Part shown: positions 41,357-53,729 of the stretch, one piece after another
Layout of the letters: each line of letters begins with the position of its first letter
Numbering within the stretch: position 1 is the stretch's first letter
From: Sodalis sp. dw_96
GTDB taxonomy: Bacteria; Pseudomonadota; Gammaproteobacteria; Enterobacterales; Enterobacteriaceae
Length of the DNA stretch: 64,000 bases
Direction: 5' to 3'
NCBI RefSeq assembly: GCF_018449575.1
Contig: NZ_JAAVUT010000001.1
Location: forward strand, 655,988-719,987
Translations under genes and position numbers: made by a program
The notes under the pieces: model-generated
What the model was told of the DNA's origin: nothing
What the model saw: the letters and a program-made list of their open reading frames with translations, nothing else
The model's database searches: none

Positions 41357-41827
41357 TCAGATTCGCCTGGCCTGCCAATAGGCTTTGCTCCAGTAAACAT
41401 TATCCAGCGAGGAACGGATCACCCCGCGACTGGTGGAGGCGTGAATAAATTTATCGCCGGCATCATAGATGCCCACATGCAAACCATTGCCGCCGCTGCC
41501 GGTTTTGAAAAACACCAGATCCCCCGGCAACAGATCATCGCGGGATATGCGGGTGCCGACCCTGGTCTGGTCTAGGGTGGAACGCGGCAGCAATATGCCG
41601 AAACGATCGCGGAAAGTGCGATAGACAAACCCGGAACAGTCCACGCCGTTTTGATCCAACCCACCATAACGATAAGGAACACCGTACCAATGACGTAACT
41701 GATCGTTAAGCTGCGCCCTCACCACCCTGGAATTCGCCAGCCGGGGATCGGGAGGCGGCGCGTGATGACTGCAGCCGGTAAGAATCAAGCTAAACAGGAA
41801 CAGCCAACAAAAAGATATCCGTCTCAT
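41357..41827 (-). CDS. nlpC: NlpC/P60-family lipoprotein, probable murein endopeptidase
   Basis: Outer-membrane lipoprotein of 156 aa (E. coli 154) with lipobox LILTGC. The NlpC/P60 papain-like domain has Cys in [10 protein letters not shown], His in GLHVGIYD and a third polar residue in [17 protein letters not shown] and RSSLDNVYW are conserved. ATG 41827 is chosen because it gives a proper signal peptide ([19 protein letters not shown]); the frame opens 11 codons earlier. It lies 64 bases upstream of selO. Confidence 0.96.
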   Translation of the reverse strand: MRRISFCWLFLFSLILTGCSHHAPPPDPRLANSRVVRAQLNDQLRHWYGVPYRYGGLDQNGVDCSGFVYRTFRDRFGILLPRSTLDQTRVGTRISRDDLLPGDLVFFKTGSGGNGLHVGIYDAGDKFIHASTSRGVIRSSLDNVYWSKAYWQARRI

Positions 41828-41872
41828 TTTTTGCTCATCAGCATAACGTTGTCCAACCATTGGACAGGCAAA

Positions 41873-41999
41873 TATACCCGTTATATTTCAAGATGCAGAT
41901 GCGTTGGCTTTCCTCACTCACCCCAGTCACTTACCCGAGTAAGCTCCTGGGGATTCGCTGCGTCGCCGCCTTCCTGCAACTTGAATTATTTAGAGTATG
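41873..41999. repeat. ERIC element (127 bp) between btuD and nlpC
   Basis: The core CTCACTCACCCCAGTCACTTA...TAAGCTCCTGGGGATTC matches the ERIC1/ERIC2 consensus directly, with ends TATACCCGTTATATTTCAAG and TTGAATTATTTAGAGTAT. The 127-bp length is standard. Its end abuts the btuD stop codon at 42002-42004, in the middle of a - strand operon. Confidence 0.95.
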
Positions 42000-42001
42000 T
42001 A

Positions 42002-42793
42002 TCATATCGCTGTCACGGCCGCCGGCGCCAGCCCTGAAGCCACCAGCCACGGCGTATCGCCGGCTGATAACAGTTCAAATTCAACGCCGAATACCGGCGA
42101 CAGCACCGCCGGCTGCATGACGTCTTGGGGTGAGCCCTGTGCCGCCAGGCGGCCGGCGGACAATAACCAGATTTCCCGCGCGTGGCGCAGGCTATGGTTA
42201 AGATCGTGGGCGCAGACCACGATACTCATGCCGGCGGCGATTAGCTCCGCCAGCAGGGCATCAAGGGCCACGCGCTGGGCAATATCCAAACTCGCCGCCG
42301 GTTCATCAAGCAGCAGCAGCGAGGCCCGGGGATTGATCGCCGGCCACACCTGCAACAATACCGCCGCCAGGCGAACCCGTTGCCATTCGCCGCCGGAAAG
42401 CCGGTTAAGGGGACGCGCCAGTTTGTCCGCCAGGGACAGCGCCTCGGCCAGATACCCCACGGTGCGATCAATGTCCCGTTCGGTGGCGTTGCGAGGTTGA
42501 TGTAACGTCAGATATTGGAACACCGGCATCACGGCATAGGGTACGTTTTGCTGGCAAAGATACCCCCGATGCAGCGCCAGCTCTGAATTGTGCCACTGCC
42601 GCAGCGACCGGCCCAGCAGACTGATTTCTCCTTCGCTGCTCATCACACCGCCAATGGCGGCCAGCAGTGTGCTTTTACCGGCGCCGTTGGGGCCGATAAG
42701 ATGAACCAGGCTGCCGGCAGTCACCCGCAGCGTGACAGGTTTCAGCCTGTGAGGAACCGCAACCTGCCGCAGGTCGAGAATCAAGTCATCCAT
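42002..42793 (-). CDS. btuD: Vitamin B12 ABC transporter ATPase BtuD
   Basis: Cytosolic ATPase of the BtuCDF cobalamin importer. Walker A LIGPNGAGKSTLLA, the Q-loop region YLCQQ, signature LSGGEWQRVRLAAV, Walker B SLLLLDEPAASLD and the H-loop CAHDLNHSLRHA are visible. It has 263 aa from ATG 42793 (E. coli 249); an ATG seven codons upstream (42814) is also possible, and neither has a clear Shine-Dalgarno site. The C-terminus ends exactly at the ERIC element and is a little longer than in E. coli. Confidence 0.96.
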   Translation of the reverse strand: MDDLILDLRQVAVPHRLKPVTLRVTAGSLVHLIGPNGAGKSTLLAAIGGVMSSEGEISLLGRSLRQWHNSELALHRGYLCQQNVPYAVMPVFQYLTLHQPRNATERDIDRTVGYLAEALSLADKLARPLNRLSGGEWQRVRLAAVLLQVWPAINPRASLLLLDEPAASLDIAQRVALDALLAELIAAGMSIVVCAHDLNHSLRHAREIWLLSAGRLAAQGSPQDVMQPAVLSPVFGVEFELLSAGDTPWLVASGLAPAAVTAI

Positions 42794-42862
42794 TACCGGC
42801 GGCTGCCGCCACATCGCGGCGTGCGCATGCGTCCGGAATAAACCGCGGGCCTTTTCGGCATC

Positions 42863-43414
42863 TTATTTTGCCAGCGCCCGGTTTATTGCTTCGAGAATAA
42901 TCGGATCATCCGGTTTCATATCCGGGGCAAAACGTTGAATAACCTGACCGTCGCGGCTGACGAGAAATTTTTCGAAGTTCCACAGGATATCCTGCGGATG
43001 TTTAGGGGTGCGTCCCTTACCGGCAAGCCGTTCATAAAATCCGCTGCCCTCAGGGGTTATCGCTTCTGGTTGCGCGGCGATTAACGCTTGGTACAGGACA
43101 TGGCGATGTTCGCCGTTGACCTCGATTTTACTGAACATCGGAAATTCAACGCCGAAAGTACCGCGGCAAAACGCCAGTATTTCATCGTCGCTGCCCGGCT
43201 CCTGCCCGGCGAATTCATTGGAGGGAAAGCCCAACACCTCGAAACCCTGTTTATGCTTTTCCTTATAAAGGCTTTCCAACGCCTCGTATTGATCGGTCAA
43301 TCCGCATTTTGAGGCGACATTCACTATCAAGAGTACCGAACCTTTAAAATTCTCCAGGGTCGTCGTTTCCCCGGTAATGCTCTTAAGCGGCAGAGAATAT
43401 AAATTATCACTCAT
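42863..43414 (-). CDS. btuE: Thioredoxin/glutathione peroxidase BtuE
   Basis: Non-essential peroxidase inside the btuCED operon. It has 183 aa, as in E. coli. The peroxidatic cysteine is in NVASKCGLTDQY (about residue 37). GFPSNEFAGQEPG (with the resolving/catalytic Gln region) and WNFEKFLV (catalytic Trp-Asn) are conserved. It is not needed for B12 transport in E. coli despite its position. Confidence 0.97.
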   Translation of the reverse strand: MSDNLYSLPLKSITGETTTLENFKGSVLLIVNVASKCGLTDQYEALESLYKEKHKQGFEVLGFPSNEFAGQEPGSDDEILAFCRGTFGVEFPMFSKIEVNGEHRHVLYQALIAAQPEAITPEGSGFYERLAGKGRTPKHPQDILWNFEKFLVSRDGQVIQRFAPDMKPDDPIILEAINRALAK

Positions 43415-43474
43415 CGGAGTGCCCTCCAGGTGTTGCTGGAAATCAGCAGGTTAACTGAAAATAATAGATCTAGC

Positions 43475-44476
43475 TTAGCCTCTTATCCTGATTAATAGCC
43501 AGATAAATATTGGCGAACCAAGGGTCGCGGTCACCACGCCGATGGGCAATTCAGCGGAATAGAGGGCTACCCGCGCGATGACATCCGCCAAGAGTAAAAC
43601 CCCGGCGCCGGCCAGGGCACAACCCGGCAGCAGCCTCCGGTGATCGGTCAAGCCCGCCAGGCGTAATATATGAGGAATAATCAATCCGATAAAACCGATT
43701 GCGCCCGCCAACGCCACGCTTATTCCCACCATGCAACCGAACGCAAGGACAAACAGATTGCGCCAAAGGAATACCGGCAGCCCCAACTGCATGGCCTGCT
43801 GCTCCCCGAGCGCCAGCAGATTCATGACCCGTCCCTGAAATAAAACCCAGACAATGAACGGCAGCAGTGACAGCACCAGCCATTTATCGCGCCAATCCAC
43901 GCCGCCGAACCCTCCCATCATCCAATACAGCAATTGGCGCAAATCGAGACTGGAGCTGAAATAGACCGCCCAAGTCATCACCGCGCTGCATAAAATACCT
44001 AATGCCACGCCGATCAATAGAAGGCGGGAGTTGGAAGTGTTATGACGGGCAAACCATAACAATAGCGCGGTGATGGCCAGTGCGCCGCTTACGGCGCACA
44101 TCCCCAATCCCCATACCGGCACCAGTCCCCTTCCCAAAAAAACCGCCAGCGTTAATGCAACCCCGGCCCCATTTGCCACGCCGAGCAACCCCGGCTCGGC
44201 CAACGGATTTTCGAAGATATTTTGCATTGCCGCACCCGCCAACGCCAATGCGGCGCCGACGACGATGACCGCCAACGTGCGCGGCAACCGTAATTGCCAG
44301 ATAAAAACCTCGGCGGAATCGCTGAACCATTGCGTCGGCCAAAACCAGACGTCACCGGCGCAGAGGCTGATAATCACCGCCATCGCCAGAAACAGGATCA
44401 GCCATCGCACCCGGAGGGCATCCCGCTGCTGCTGCCGCTGTTTCAACGCGCTGAAAATCGGACTGTTTGCAGACAT
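43475..44476 (-). CDS. btuC: Vitamin B12 ABC transporter permease BtuC
   Basis: Inner-membrane permease of the cobalamin importer, FecCD family, with about ten membrane segments. It has 333 aa (E. coli 326). [65 protein letters not shown] and [20 protein letters not shown] are typical. It is first in the order btuC-btuE-btuD-nlpC-selO. No cobalamin riboswitch is visible in the 217 bases upstream. Confidence 0.97.
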   Translation of the reverse strand: MSANSPIFSALKQRQQQRDALRVRWLILFLAMAVIISLCAGDVWFWPTQWFSDSAEVFIWQLRLPRTLAVIVVGAALALAGAAMQNIFENPLAEPGLLGVANGAGVALTLAVFLGRGLVPVWGLGMCAVSGALAITALLLWFARHNTSNSRLLLIGVALGILCSAVMTWAVYFSSSLDLRQLLYWMMGGFGGVDWRDKWLVLSLLPFIVWVLFQGRVMNLLALGEQQAMQLGLPVFLWRNLFVLAFGCMVGISVALAGAIGFIGLIIPHILRLAGLTDHRRLLPGCALAGAGVLLLADVIARVALYSAELPIGVVTATLGSPIFIWLLIRIRG

Positions 44477-44622
44477 ATTCCTTTATTCCGCCTTGACCGG
44501 AAAATTGGTCTTATCCTACCGGGATTGTCGGTAAAGGGGTAGCACGACAATGCAGGCCTTAATGATGGAAACCACCCGGTTAGCCGTTTGACAAAGAGAT
44601 AGCCGTTAAAGCCGGTTACGGG

Positions 44623-44662
44623 AAAAAAAAAACGGTGCCCGGAAGACGTTTCCGAGGCACCG
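44623..44662 (-). terminator. Terminator of the repeat-protein gene
   Basis: On the - strand, CGGTGCC-T-CGGAA pairs with TTCCG-GGCACCG around ACGTC, followed by about ten T. It lies just after the stop of the gene at 44694. Confidence 0.92.
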
Positions 44663-44693
44663 CATTGATAGTCGGCAGAAGCTTTAACCCATG

Positions 44694-46004
44694 TCAGTTT
44701 TGCGGCTTGGGCTTGATGATTTCCCGCTGTCCGCCGCCTTGATGCTGCTGGCCGCCGCCGTGTTCCTGCTGTCCTCCGCCCTGATGCTGCTGGCCGCCGC
44801 CGCGTTCCGGCTGACCGCCGCCCTGATGCTGCTGACCGCCGCCCTGATGTTGCTGCTGACCGCCGCCGCGTTCCGGCTGACCACCGCCCTGATGTTGCTG
44901 CTGACCGCCGTTGTGTTCCCGCTGGCCGCCGGTCTGGAATACCTGGCCGCCATTGTGCTGCTGGCCGCCATTATGTTCCTGTTGCTGACCGCCGTTGTGC
45001 GGTTGACCGCCGGTCTGGAATACCTGACCGCCGTTATGCTGCTGGCCGCCATTATGTTCCTGTTGTTGACCACCGTTATGCTGTTGACCGCCGGTTTGGA
45101 ACAACTGACCGCCGTTATGCTGCTGGCCGCCGCCCTGGACCGGCTGACCGCCGTTATGCTGCTGGCCGCCGCCCTGGAATGGCTGGCCGCCGTTATGTTG
45201 CTGGCCGCCGCCCTGGAATGGCTGACCGCCATTATGTTGCTGGCCGCCGCCCTGGAATGGCTGACCGCCATTATGTTGCTGGCCGCCGCCCTGGAATGGC
45301 TGACCGCCATTATGTTGCTGGCCGCCGCCCTGGAATGGCTGACCACCATTATGTTGCTGGCCGCCGCCCTGGAATGGCTGACCGCCGTTGTGCTGCTGGC
45401 CGCCGCCGCCGGGGAAAAGCTGTCCGCCATTGCGCTGTGGCCGTCCACCGGGGTGTTGGTACCCAGGGTGACCCTCGCCGCGACCGGGCTGTTGAAAGTG
45501 CCGATCGTAATCGCTGGGACGTCGCGGGGACCAATTGCCGTGATCCCAGTAGCGGCCCCGGTTATCCCTGAAACCCTGCGGCAGATAGGGTAACCATTGC
45601 CAGCCGTCCCAGAACCAGCCGAATTCGTTACGCTCGCCGTAGTAATTATCCTGATGGCCTTCCCACCATTGCGGCGAACGCCACTCATAACCGTCCCAAT
45701 ACCAGCCGTTAGCGTTTCGTTCACCGAAATCATTGTCCTGGTGATCATCCCACCATTGTTCGGTGCGCCATTGAAAACCGTCCCAATACCAGCCGCGTTC
45801 GTTGCGCTCGCCAATATGCCGATCCTGATGGTCGTACCACCAATCAGGGGAACGCCAAGTATCACCGTCCCAGAAGTAACCCTGCTGATCCTGTGCCCCT
45901 ATCTGAACTATTTCACCTGATGCGCCGGCGGAGAAGTCGTCCGCCATCACGCCCCAGGGCAGTACCAGAGCTATAGCAAGCAATACACTGTTCTTTTTCA
46001 TCAT
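44694..46004 (-). CDS. Secreted W-rich / G-Q-H-rich repeat protein
   Basis: No named gene recognised. 436 aa with a signal peptide (MMKKNSVLLAIALVLPWGVMA). Residues ~40-150 hold four ~27-residue repeats of the type GWYWDGFQWR..QWW..HQDN..GERN. From about residue 190 the protein is low-complexity: six copies of the 13-residue unit QPFQGGGQQHNGG plus variants, then QQQEHNGG, QVFQTGG and GGGQQHQGG units. It is probably periplasmic or surface-exposed. DNA repeats of 39 bp make the copy number prone to change. Long frames on the opposite strand are shadows of the repeat. The function is unknown. Confidence 0.8.
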   Translation of the reverse strand: MMKKNSVLLAIALVLPWGVMADDFSAGASGEIVQIGAQDQQGYFWDGDTWRSPDWWYDHQDRHIGERNERGWYWDGFQWRTEQWWDDHQDNDFGERNANGWYWDGYEWRSPQWWEGHQDNYYGERNEFGWFWDGWQWLPYLPQGFRDNRGRYWDHGNWSPRRPSDYDRHFQQPGRGEGHPGYQHPGGRPQRNGGQLFPGGGGQQHNGGQPFQGGGQQHNGGQPFQGGGQQHNGGQPFQGGGQQHNGGQPFQGGGQQHNGGQPFQGGGQQHNGGQPFQGGGQQHNGGQPVQGGGQQHNGGQLFQTGGQQHNGGQQQEHNGGQQHNGGQVFQTGGQPHNGGQQQEHNGGQQHNGGQVFQTGGQREHNGGQQQHQGGGQPERGGGQQQHQGGGQQHQGGGQPERGGGQQHQGGGQQEHGGGQQHQGGGQREIIKPKPQN

Positions 46005-46183
46005 ATGACCTGTTTGGCAGCCATCTAGTGCTGTCGTTATATCAGCCGGTAAAATGCGCCACTATCAGATAAAGATGGTTTACGGTTCCCGAGGAGAAAC
46101 TTAATGAAATCTTTACATTCATGACGACAGAAAGCCCTAAGGGCTAAAAAATTAATCCGCTGGAATAATGCCCGGCGTCGTGT

Positions 46184-46213
46184 AAAAAAAAGGCCGCATT
46201 ACGCGGCCTTTAG
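46184..46213 (-). terminator. Terminator after ihfA
   Basis: On the - strand AAAGGCCGC-GTAA-TGCGGCCTTT is followed by eight T. It ends the pheST-ihfA transcript. The adjacent 46005-46183 is upstream of the repeat-protein gene and shows no other gene. Confidence 0.93.
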
Positions 46214-46223
46214 CGGAAATGCG

Positions 46224-46520
46224 TCACTCTTTAGGTGATGCATTCTCAACGCGGCTTTTTAACTTTTGTCCCGGACGAAATGTCACCACCCGGCGGGCGG
46301 TGATGGGAATGTCTTCGCCAGTCTTGGGGTTACGGCCCGGGCGCTGGTTTTTGTCGCGCAGATCAAAATTACCAAATCCCGATAATTTAACCTGCTCGCC
46401 ATTTTCCAGCGCTCGCCGGACTTCCTCAAAAAACAGTTCCACTATTTCTTTGGCATCCCGTTTGCTCAGCCCGAGCTTTTCAAACAGGTATTCTGACATT
46501 TCAGCTTTAGTAAGCGCCAT
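46224..46520 (-). CDS. ihfA: Integration host factor subunit alpha
   Basis: DNA-bending protein, one half of the IHF heterodimer. It has 98 aa (E. coli 99). [31 protein letters not shown] and the beta-arm tip [14 protein letters not shown], which inserts the proline into DNA, are conserved. The start lies 4 bases from the pheT stop, as in E. coli. Confidence 0.98.
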   Translation of the reverse strand: MALTKAEMSEYLFEKLGLSKRDAKEIVELFFEEVRRALENGEQVKLSGFGNFDLRDKNQRPGRNPKTGEDIPITARRVVTFRPGQKLKSRVENASPKE

Positions 46521-46524
46521 AGGT

Positions 46525-48912
46525 TCAATCCCTCAAGGATGCTTGGAATCGCTGTTTTAATGCCGCCACACATCTGGCAACGGTGGCGGCAATAGCCTCT
46601 TCTTCCAGTGTACGAGCGGTATCCTGTAATATCAGGCTGATAGCCAGGCTCTTAAAACCTTCCGCTACGCCCTTCCCGCAGTACACATCAAACAAGTTTA
46701 CGCCAACTACCTGATTTGCGCCAACTTTCTTGCACTCTGCCATAATTTCTGCTGCTGGGACGTTTTCAGCAACCACTATTGCGATATCGCGACGGTTCGC
46801 CGGGAAGCGGGAAATGTCACTGGCTTCAGGCACTTTACGCGTGGCAACCTTATCCCAGAGTAGTTCAAAGACAACGGTTCGGCCATTTAAATCCAGTTTA
46901 GATTCCAATTCCGGGTGGATAACGCCAATAAATCCAATATGTTCCCCCGCCAGATACAATGCCGCACTCTGTCCTGGGTGTAAAGCCGGATTCTGTTCGC
47001 TGCGAAATTCAATATCGGCAAGTTTACCGGTAAGTTCAAGTATTGATTCAAGATCACCCTTTAAATCATAGAAGTCCACCGGCTGACGCGCCAGATCCCA
47101 ATGTTCATCATAACGTGGGCCGGTAACGACTCCCGCCAGCATAAGATCCTGCCGAACGCCAAGGTCCGCTTCATTATCAGGAACAAAGCGCAAGCCGCTC
47201 TCGAATAGGCGGATACGATTCTGCTGACGGTTTTGATTGTAAATTACCGCGCCCAATAAGCCGGCCCACAGCGACAATCGCATGGCGGACATTTCCGCTG
47301 AAATGGGGCTGGGCAGCATCAGCGGCGTCTGGTGAGGATGAAGCAGGCTTTGTATCGCCGGATCGACAAAACTGTAGGTTATGGCTTCCTGATATCCCAG
47401 ATCCACCAGCATGGTCTTCACCCGGCTCAAAGGCAGCGCCGCTTCCCGGTGGCGGGTCATTTGCAGATTGGCGCGGATCGGGACATTAGGGATAGTGTTA
47501 TAACCGAACAGTCTGGCCACCTCTTCCACCAGATCCTCTTCAATGGACATATCGAAACGCCAACTGGGCGCAACCGCCCGCCAATGTCCCTCGCCCACGG
47601 TGACATCACAGCCAAGGCGAGTGAGTATATCCGTCACGTCCGCATCCGGCACCCCATGGCCTATGAGGCGATCCAGCTTTTCACGCCGCAGGGTAATAGC
47701 GGCGCGTTGAGGTAGGGAGGCCTCGTCGGTAACATCCATTACCGGCCCGGGCTGGCCGCCGCAGATAGCCAACAGCAAACCGGTGGCGCGCTCCATTGCC
47801 CGGTATTGCAAGGCGGGATCAACACCACGTTCATAACGGTGGGAGGCATCGGTATGCAAACCGTAGCGACGGGCGCGCCCGGTGATGGACAACGGATTGA
47901 AATACGCGCATTCCAGCACAACATCCCTGGTGGCGCTGTTGATACCGGAATATTTCCCGCCGAAGATGCCGCCCATCGCAAGGACTTTTTGATGATCGGC
48001 AATCACCAGCGTATCCGGATTCAGAGCCGCTTCGGTGCCGTCAAGCAACGTCAGGGATTCGCCTTCACGGGCCAGGCGCACCACGATACCGCCTTCAATA
48101 CTCTGCATATCAAAAGCGTGCATCGGCTGGCCCAGTTCCAGCAGGACATAGTTGGTAACGTCCACCACCGCGTCCACGGAACGCAGACCGCAGCGACGTA
48201 ATTTTTCTTTCATCCACAGCGGCGTCGGCGCCGTCACGTCGATAGCCTTTACCACCCGTCCCAGATAGCGGGGACAGGCCTGCGGCGCATCGACACGGAT
48301 GTCGATGACATCGTTCACCACCGCGGCCACCGGGTCGATTACCGCTTCAGTCAACGGCAGGCGATTCACCGCCGCCACGTCGCGCGCGATACCCAACAGG
48401 CCGAGACAGTCCGCCCGGTTCGGCGTTACGCTGATATCGATGATGGTATCGTCGAGCTCAAGATAGCGGCGAATATCGGTACCAACGGGCGCATCGGCGG
48501 GAAGTTCGATAATCCCGCTATGATCTTCCGACATACCCAGTTCCCGGAACGAACAGAGCATGCCCTGGGAGGGCTCTCCGCGCAGCTTGGCGGCTTTTAT
48601 TTTAAAGTCGCCCGGCAACACCGCGCCAATGGTGGCCACCGCCACCTTCAGCCCTTCACGGCAGTTAGGGGCGCCGCAAACGATATCCAGCGGCACATCG
48701 CCACCCACGTCCACTTTGGTCACCCGCAATTTATCGGCGTTAGGGTGCTGTTGACAGGCAATTACCCAACCCACCACCACGCCGGTAAAATCACCGGCGA
48801 CCCTCTCCACCGCGTCCACTTCCAACCCGGCCATGGTGATTTGTTCCGCCAGCACGTCACTGCTGACAGCGGGATTCACCCATTCACGCAGCCAAATTTC
48901 ACTGAATTTCAT
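46525..48912 (-). CDS. pheT: Phenylalanyl-tRNA synthetase beta subunit
   Basis: Beta chain of the (alpha-beta)2 synthetase with editing and tRNA-binding domains. It has 795 aa, the same as E. coli. The N-terminus [14 protein letters not shown], the EMAP-like tRNA-binding domain ([23 protein letters not shown]), the B5 and B3/4 regions ([24 protein letters not shown]) and the C-terminal ferredoxin-fold anticodon domain ([13 protein letters not shown]) are visible. It follows pheS by 15 bases. Confidence 0.98.
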   Translation of the reverse strand: MKFSEIWLREWVNPAVSSDVLAEQITMAGLEVDAVERVAGDFTGVVVGWVIACQQHPNADKLRVTKVDVGGDVPLDIVCGAPNCREGLKVAVATIGAVLPGDFKIKAAKLRGEPSQGMLCSFRELGMSEDHSGIIELPADAPVGTDIRRYLELDDTIIDISVTPNRADCLGLLGIARDVAAVNRLPLTEAVIDPVAAVVNDVIDIRVDAPQACPRYLGRVVKAIDVTAPTPLWMKEKLRRCGLRSVDAVVDVTNYVLLELGQPMHAFDMQSIEGGIVVRLAREGESLTLLDGTEAALNPDTLVIADHQKVLAMGGIFGGKYSGINSATRDVVLECAYFNPLSITGRARRYGLHTDASHRYERGVDPALQYRAMERATGLLLAICGGQPGPVMDVTDEASLPQRAAITLRREKLDRLIGHGVPDADVTDILTRLGCDVTVGEGHWRAVAPSWRFDMSIEEDLVEEVARLFGYNTIPNVPIRANLQMTRHREAALPLSRVKTMLVDLGYQEAITYSFVDPAIQSLLHPHQTPLMLPSPISAEMSAMRLSLWAGLLGAVIYNQNRQQNRIRLFESGLRFVPDNEADLGVRQDLMLAGVVTGPRYDEHWDLARQPVDFYDLKGDLESILELTGKLADIEFRSEQNPALHPGQSAALYLAGEHIGFIGVIHPELESKLDLNGRTVVFELLWDKVATRKVPEASDISRFPANRRDIAIVVAENVPAAEIMAECKKVGANQVVGVNLFDVYCGKGVAEGFKSLAISLILQDTARTLEEEAIAATVARCVAALKQRFQASLRD

Positions 48913-48927
48913 GTGTTCATCCCGCCT

Positions 48928-49932
<1,005 letters not shown>

Positions 49933-50008
49933 TCAAATGGCTTAATCGTAAATGGACTGATCGAGCTGTACCGCTCCCCCAGTCTGGTTTTCCAGGCTGG
50001 CGACGAGC

Positions 50009-50038
50009 AAAAAAAAACCTCCACACCGGGAGGCTTTA
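50009..50038 (-). terminator. pheST attenuator terminator
   Basis: On the - strand, AAGCCTCCCGGTGTGGAGG is followed by nine T, between pheM and pheS. CCTCC pairs with GGAGG. It is the terminator arm of phenylalanyl-tRNA-dependent attenuation as known from E. coli. Confidence 0.88.
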
Positions 50039-50081
50039 GCGCTATTTTTCGTTTCTTCTCTTACGCGCAGGCCCCCGTTAT

Positions 50082-50126
50082 TCAGGCGCTAAAGTAAAAA
50101 AAGAAACGGAAAATGGCAGCATTCAT
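50082..50126 (-). CDS. pheM: pheST leader peptide PheM
   Basis: A 14-residue reading frame, [14 protein letters not shown], with five Phe codons, ends shortly before the attenuator hairpin. E. coli PheM is [14 protein letters not shown], so only the last residue differs. Stalling at the Phe codons when charged tRNA-Phe is low lets transcription enter pheST. Confidence 0.95.
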   Translation of the reverse strand: [14 protein letters not shown]

Positions 50127-50199
50127 GCTTGCATTACCTTATGAGTCATACTGTCTAAAAGATTCAATGACGTTATAACAAACGCTGTCGGTCAATCGT

Positions 50200-50230
50200 T
50201 TAAAAAAGAGGGAGTCAAGCTCCCCCTTTC
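50200..50230 (-). terminator. Terminator after rplT
   Basis: On the - strand, GGGGGAG-CTTGA-CTCCCTC is followed by six T, just after the rplT stop. Confidence 0.8.
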
Positions 50231-50237
50231 AAAAAGT

Positions 50238-50609
<372 letters not shown>

Positions 50610-50636
50610 TTATTCGAAAACCGTTAAAAGTGACGC

Positions 50637-50918
<282 letters not shown>

Positions 50919-50931
50919 CTACTTGTCGGCC

Positions 50932-51477
<546 letters not shown>

Positions 51478-53406
51478 TTATTCCTCCAGTTGATGAAGAT
51501 TACGACTGCGTATCTCTTGTCGCAGCTTGTCGATAATCTCGGTAACGTCGATGCTGCCCAGGTCTGTACCACGGCGTGTACGCACGGCAACTTTGCCCGC
51601 TTCCACTTCTTTATCTCCGCAGACCAGCATATAGGGAACCCGACGCAAAGTATGTTCGCGGATTTTAAAGCCTATTTTCTCATTTCTCAAGTCTGCTTTT
51701 ACACGAATGCCGGCTGCGGATAATCTTTCTGTCACTTTTGCGACGTATTCCGATTGATTATCAGTGATATTCATCACCACAACTTGTGTCGGCGCCAGCC
51801 ATGTCGGGTAAAAACCAGCGTACTCTTCCGTCAGGATGCCGATAAAACGCTCCATCGACCCCAGGATGGCACGGTGAATCATTACCGGGACCAAACGCTC
51901 ATTGTTTTCACCAATATAAGAAGCGTTTAAACGACCAGGTAATGAAAAGTCCAGCTGTACCGTACCGCATTGCCACATGCGATCCAGGCAATCCAGAAGA
52001 GTGAATTCTATTTTAGGACCATAAAATGCGCCTTCGCCCGGCTGAAATTCGAATGCGATGCCGTTTTCCGTTAAGGCGGCCGCCAGGTCTTTTTCCGACC
52101 GATCCCAAACTTCATCGCTACCGATGCGTTTCTCGGGTCGGGTCGAAAGTTTAACCAGAATATTCTCGAAGCCAAACGTGCTGTAAATATCATACACCAT
52201 TTTGATGCAATTGTTTACTTCATCCCGCACCTGCTCCTCGGTGCAGAAAATATGGGCGTCATCCTGGGTAAATCCGCGCACGCGCATTAACCCATGCAGC
52301 GATCCCGAGGGCTCGTTGCGATGGCAACTGCCGAATTCGGCCATACGCAACGGCAAATCGCGATAGGATTTCAATCCCTGGTTGAATATCTGCACGTGGC
52401 CGGGACAATTCATCGGCTTGATGCAATATTCGCGATTTTCCGATGACGTGGTAAACATATGCTCGGCATAGTTTTCCCAGTGGCCGGTTTTTTCCCATAA
52501 AACGCGGTCCATCATAAAAGGACCTTTCACTTCCTGATAGTGGTATTCCCTTAACTTGGTGCGCACAAAGGCTTCCAGCTCGCGAAAAATAATCCAGCCG
52601 TCATTGTGCCAGAACACCATGCCGGGGGCTTCTTCCTGCATATGGTAGAGATCCAGTTGCTTGCCGATTTTACGGTGATCGCGCTTGGCGGCCTCTTCCA
52701 GGTGCTGCAAATAGGTGCCGAGCTGATTTTTATCGCCCCAGGCGGTGCCGTAAATACGCTGCAGCATCTTGTTTTTGCTGTCGCCGCGCCAGTAAGCGCC
52801 GGAAGTTTTCTGTAACTTGAAGTGATGGCAAAAGCGCATGTTCGGCACATGGGGCCCGCGGCACATATCGACATATTCTTCATGGTGATACAAACCGGGG
52901 CGATCGTCATGACTGATATTTTCGTCCAGGATCGCCACTTTATACTGCTCGCCGCGGGCGGCAAAAACATCCCGCGCCTGTTGCCAGCTCACTTTTTCCT
53001 TGATGACGTCGTAATCTTTATCGGCCAGCTCGTGCATTCGCTTTTCCAGCAGGTCGATATCTTCCTGCGTCAGCGTCCGATCCAGATCGACATCGTAATA
53101 AAAGCCTTTATCGATTACCGGGCCGATAGCCATTTTGGTATCGGGCCACAGCTGTTTAATGGCGTGCCCCAATAAATGCGCGCAGGAGTGGCGGATGATT
53201 TCCAATCCGGCCTCATCTTTGGCGGTTATGATGGCAAGCTGGGCATCTTCGGTAATCATATCGACGGCATCCGTCAATTCGCCGTTCACCCGTCCGGCGA
53301 TGCAGGCTTTCGCCAGGCCGGGACCAATATCGCGGGCTACATCAAGGGGGGACACGGGGTGGTCGTAATGACGCTGGCTTCCGTCGGGAAGGGTAATCAC
53401 TGGCAT
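51478..53406 (-). CDS. thrS: Threonyl-tRNA synthetase
   Basis: Charges tRNA-Thr. It has 642 aa, the same as E. coli. Domains: N-terminal TGS ([15 protein letters not shown]), the editing domain with [12 protein letters not shown], the class II catalytic core with zinc ligands (MNCPGH Cys, further His), motif 2 around [15 protein letters not shown], motif 3 [14 protein letters not shown] and the anticodon-binding C-terminus. It represses its own translation through the hairpin at 53430-53450. Confidence 0.98.
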   Translation of the reverse strand: MPVITLPDGSQRHYDHPVSPLDVARDIGPGLAKACIAGRVNGELTDAVDMITEDAQLAIITAKDEAGLEIIRHSCAHLLGHAIKQLWPDTKMAIGPVIDKGFYYDVDLDRTLTQEDIDLLEKRMHELADKDYDVIKEKVSWQQARDVFAARGEQYKVAILDENISHDDRPGLYHHEEYVDMCRGPHVPNMRFCHHFKLQKTSGAYWRGDSKNKMLQRIYGTAWGDKNQLGTYLQHLEEAAKRDHRKIGKQLDLYHMQEEAPGMVFWHNDGWIIFRELEAFVRTKLREYHYQEVKGPFMMDRVLWEKTGHWENYAEHMFTTSSENREYCIKPMNCPGHVQIFNQGLKSYRDLPLRMAEFGSCHRNEPSGSLHGLMRVRGFTQDDAHIFCTEEQVRDEVNNCIKMVYDIYSTFGFENILVKLSTRPEKRIGSDEVWDRSEKDLAAALTENGIAFEFQPGEGAFYGPKIEFTLLDCLDRMWQCGTVQLDFSLPGRLNASYIGENNERLVPVMIHRAILGSMERFIGILTEEYAGFYPTWLAPTQVVVMNITDNQSEYVAKVTERLSAAGIRVKADLRNEKIGFKIREHTLRRVPYMLVCGDKEVEAGKVAVRTRRGTDLGSIDVTEIIDKLRQEIRSRNLHQLEE

Positions 53407-53429
53407 GGTAGTTTCCTTATTTTGCAGTG

Positions 53430-53450
53430 GTGATCCACACGCAAGATCAC
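53430..53450 (-). promoter_or_regulatory. thrS translational operator hairpin
   Basis: On the - strand GTGATC pairs with GATCAC around the loop TTGCGTGTG, about 24-44 bases before the thrS start. In E. coli the same hairpin imitates the tRNA-Thr anticodon arm (CGU in the loop), and ThrRS binds it to block the ribosome. Confidence 0.8.
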
Positions 53451-53729
53451 ATGCTTTAAAAAATTCTTTTTAGTATCAATCGATTAAAAGTCAATCTTTC
53501 CTAAAATTTCTAATTTGGTACACAATTCGGTACACAAATAGCGAAGTCATATTTTTGGCTTGATGCGATTTGAACGTGCATCTTAGCATTTCCTATAATA
53601 GATTCACATAACAGGGTTGCTAACTTTCTGATCGCATCCTCTTGATGCAATAGGTTAACGCACCACAGTAAGCCACCTAAATAAAATCCCTCCTATACTT
53701 GAATTTCCCCCATGACAAAGATAACTACC
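53451..53729. other. Boundary region thrS - SRAP gene
   Basis: About 280 A+T-rich bases holding the thrS promoter on one side and the SRAP promoter on the other. No gene is visible. The conserved E. coli-like order ends here, so this is the left edge of the accessory region in this window. Confidence 0.5.

Noticed and set aside
44477..44622. Cobalamin riboswitch upstream of btuC
   Set aside because: No B12-box-like core or pseudoknot pattern could be recognised.
44691..45593. A 300-codon + strand frame (Leu/Ala-rich, looks like a membrane protein) and other long frames opposite the repeat protein
   Set aside because: It is the complement of the G/Q/H-rich repeats. The - strand frame has a signal peptide, non-random W repeats and a terminator; the + strand frame has none of these.
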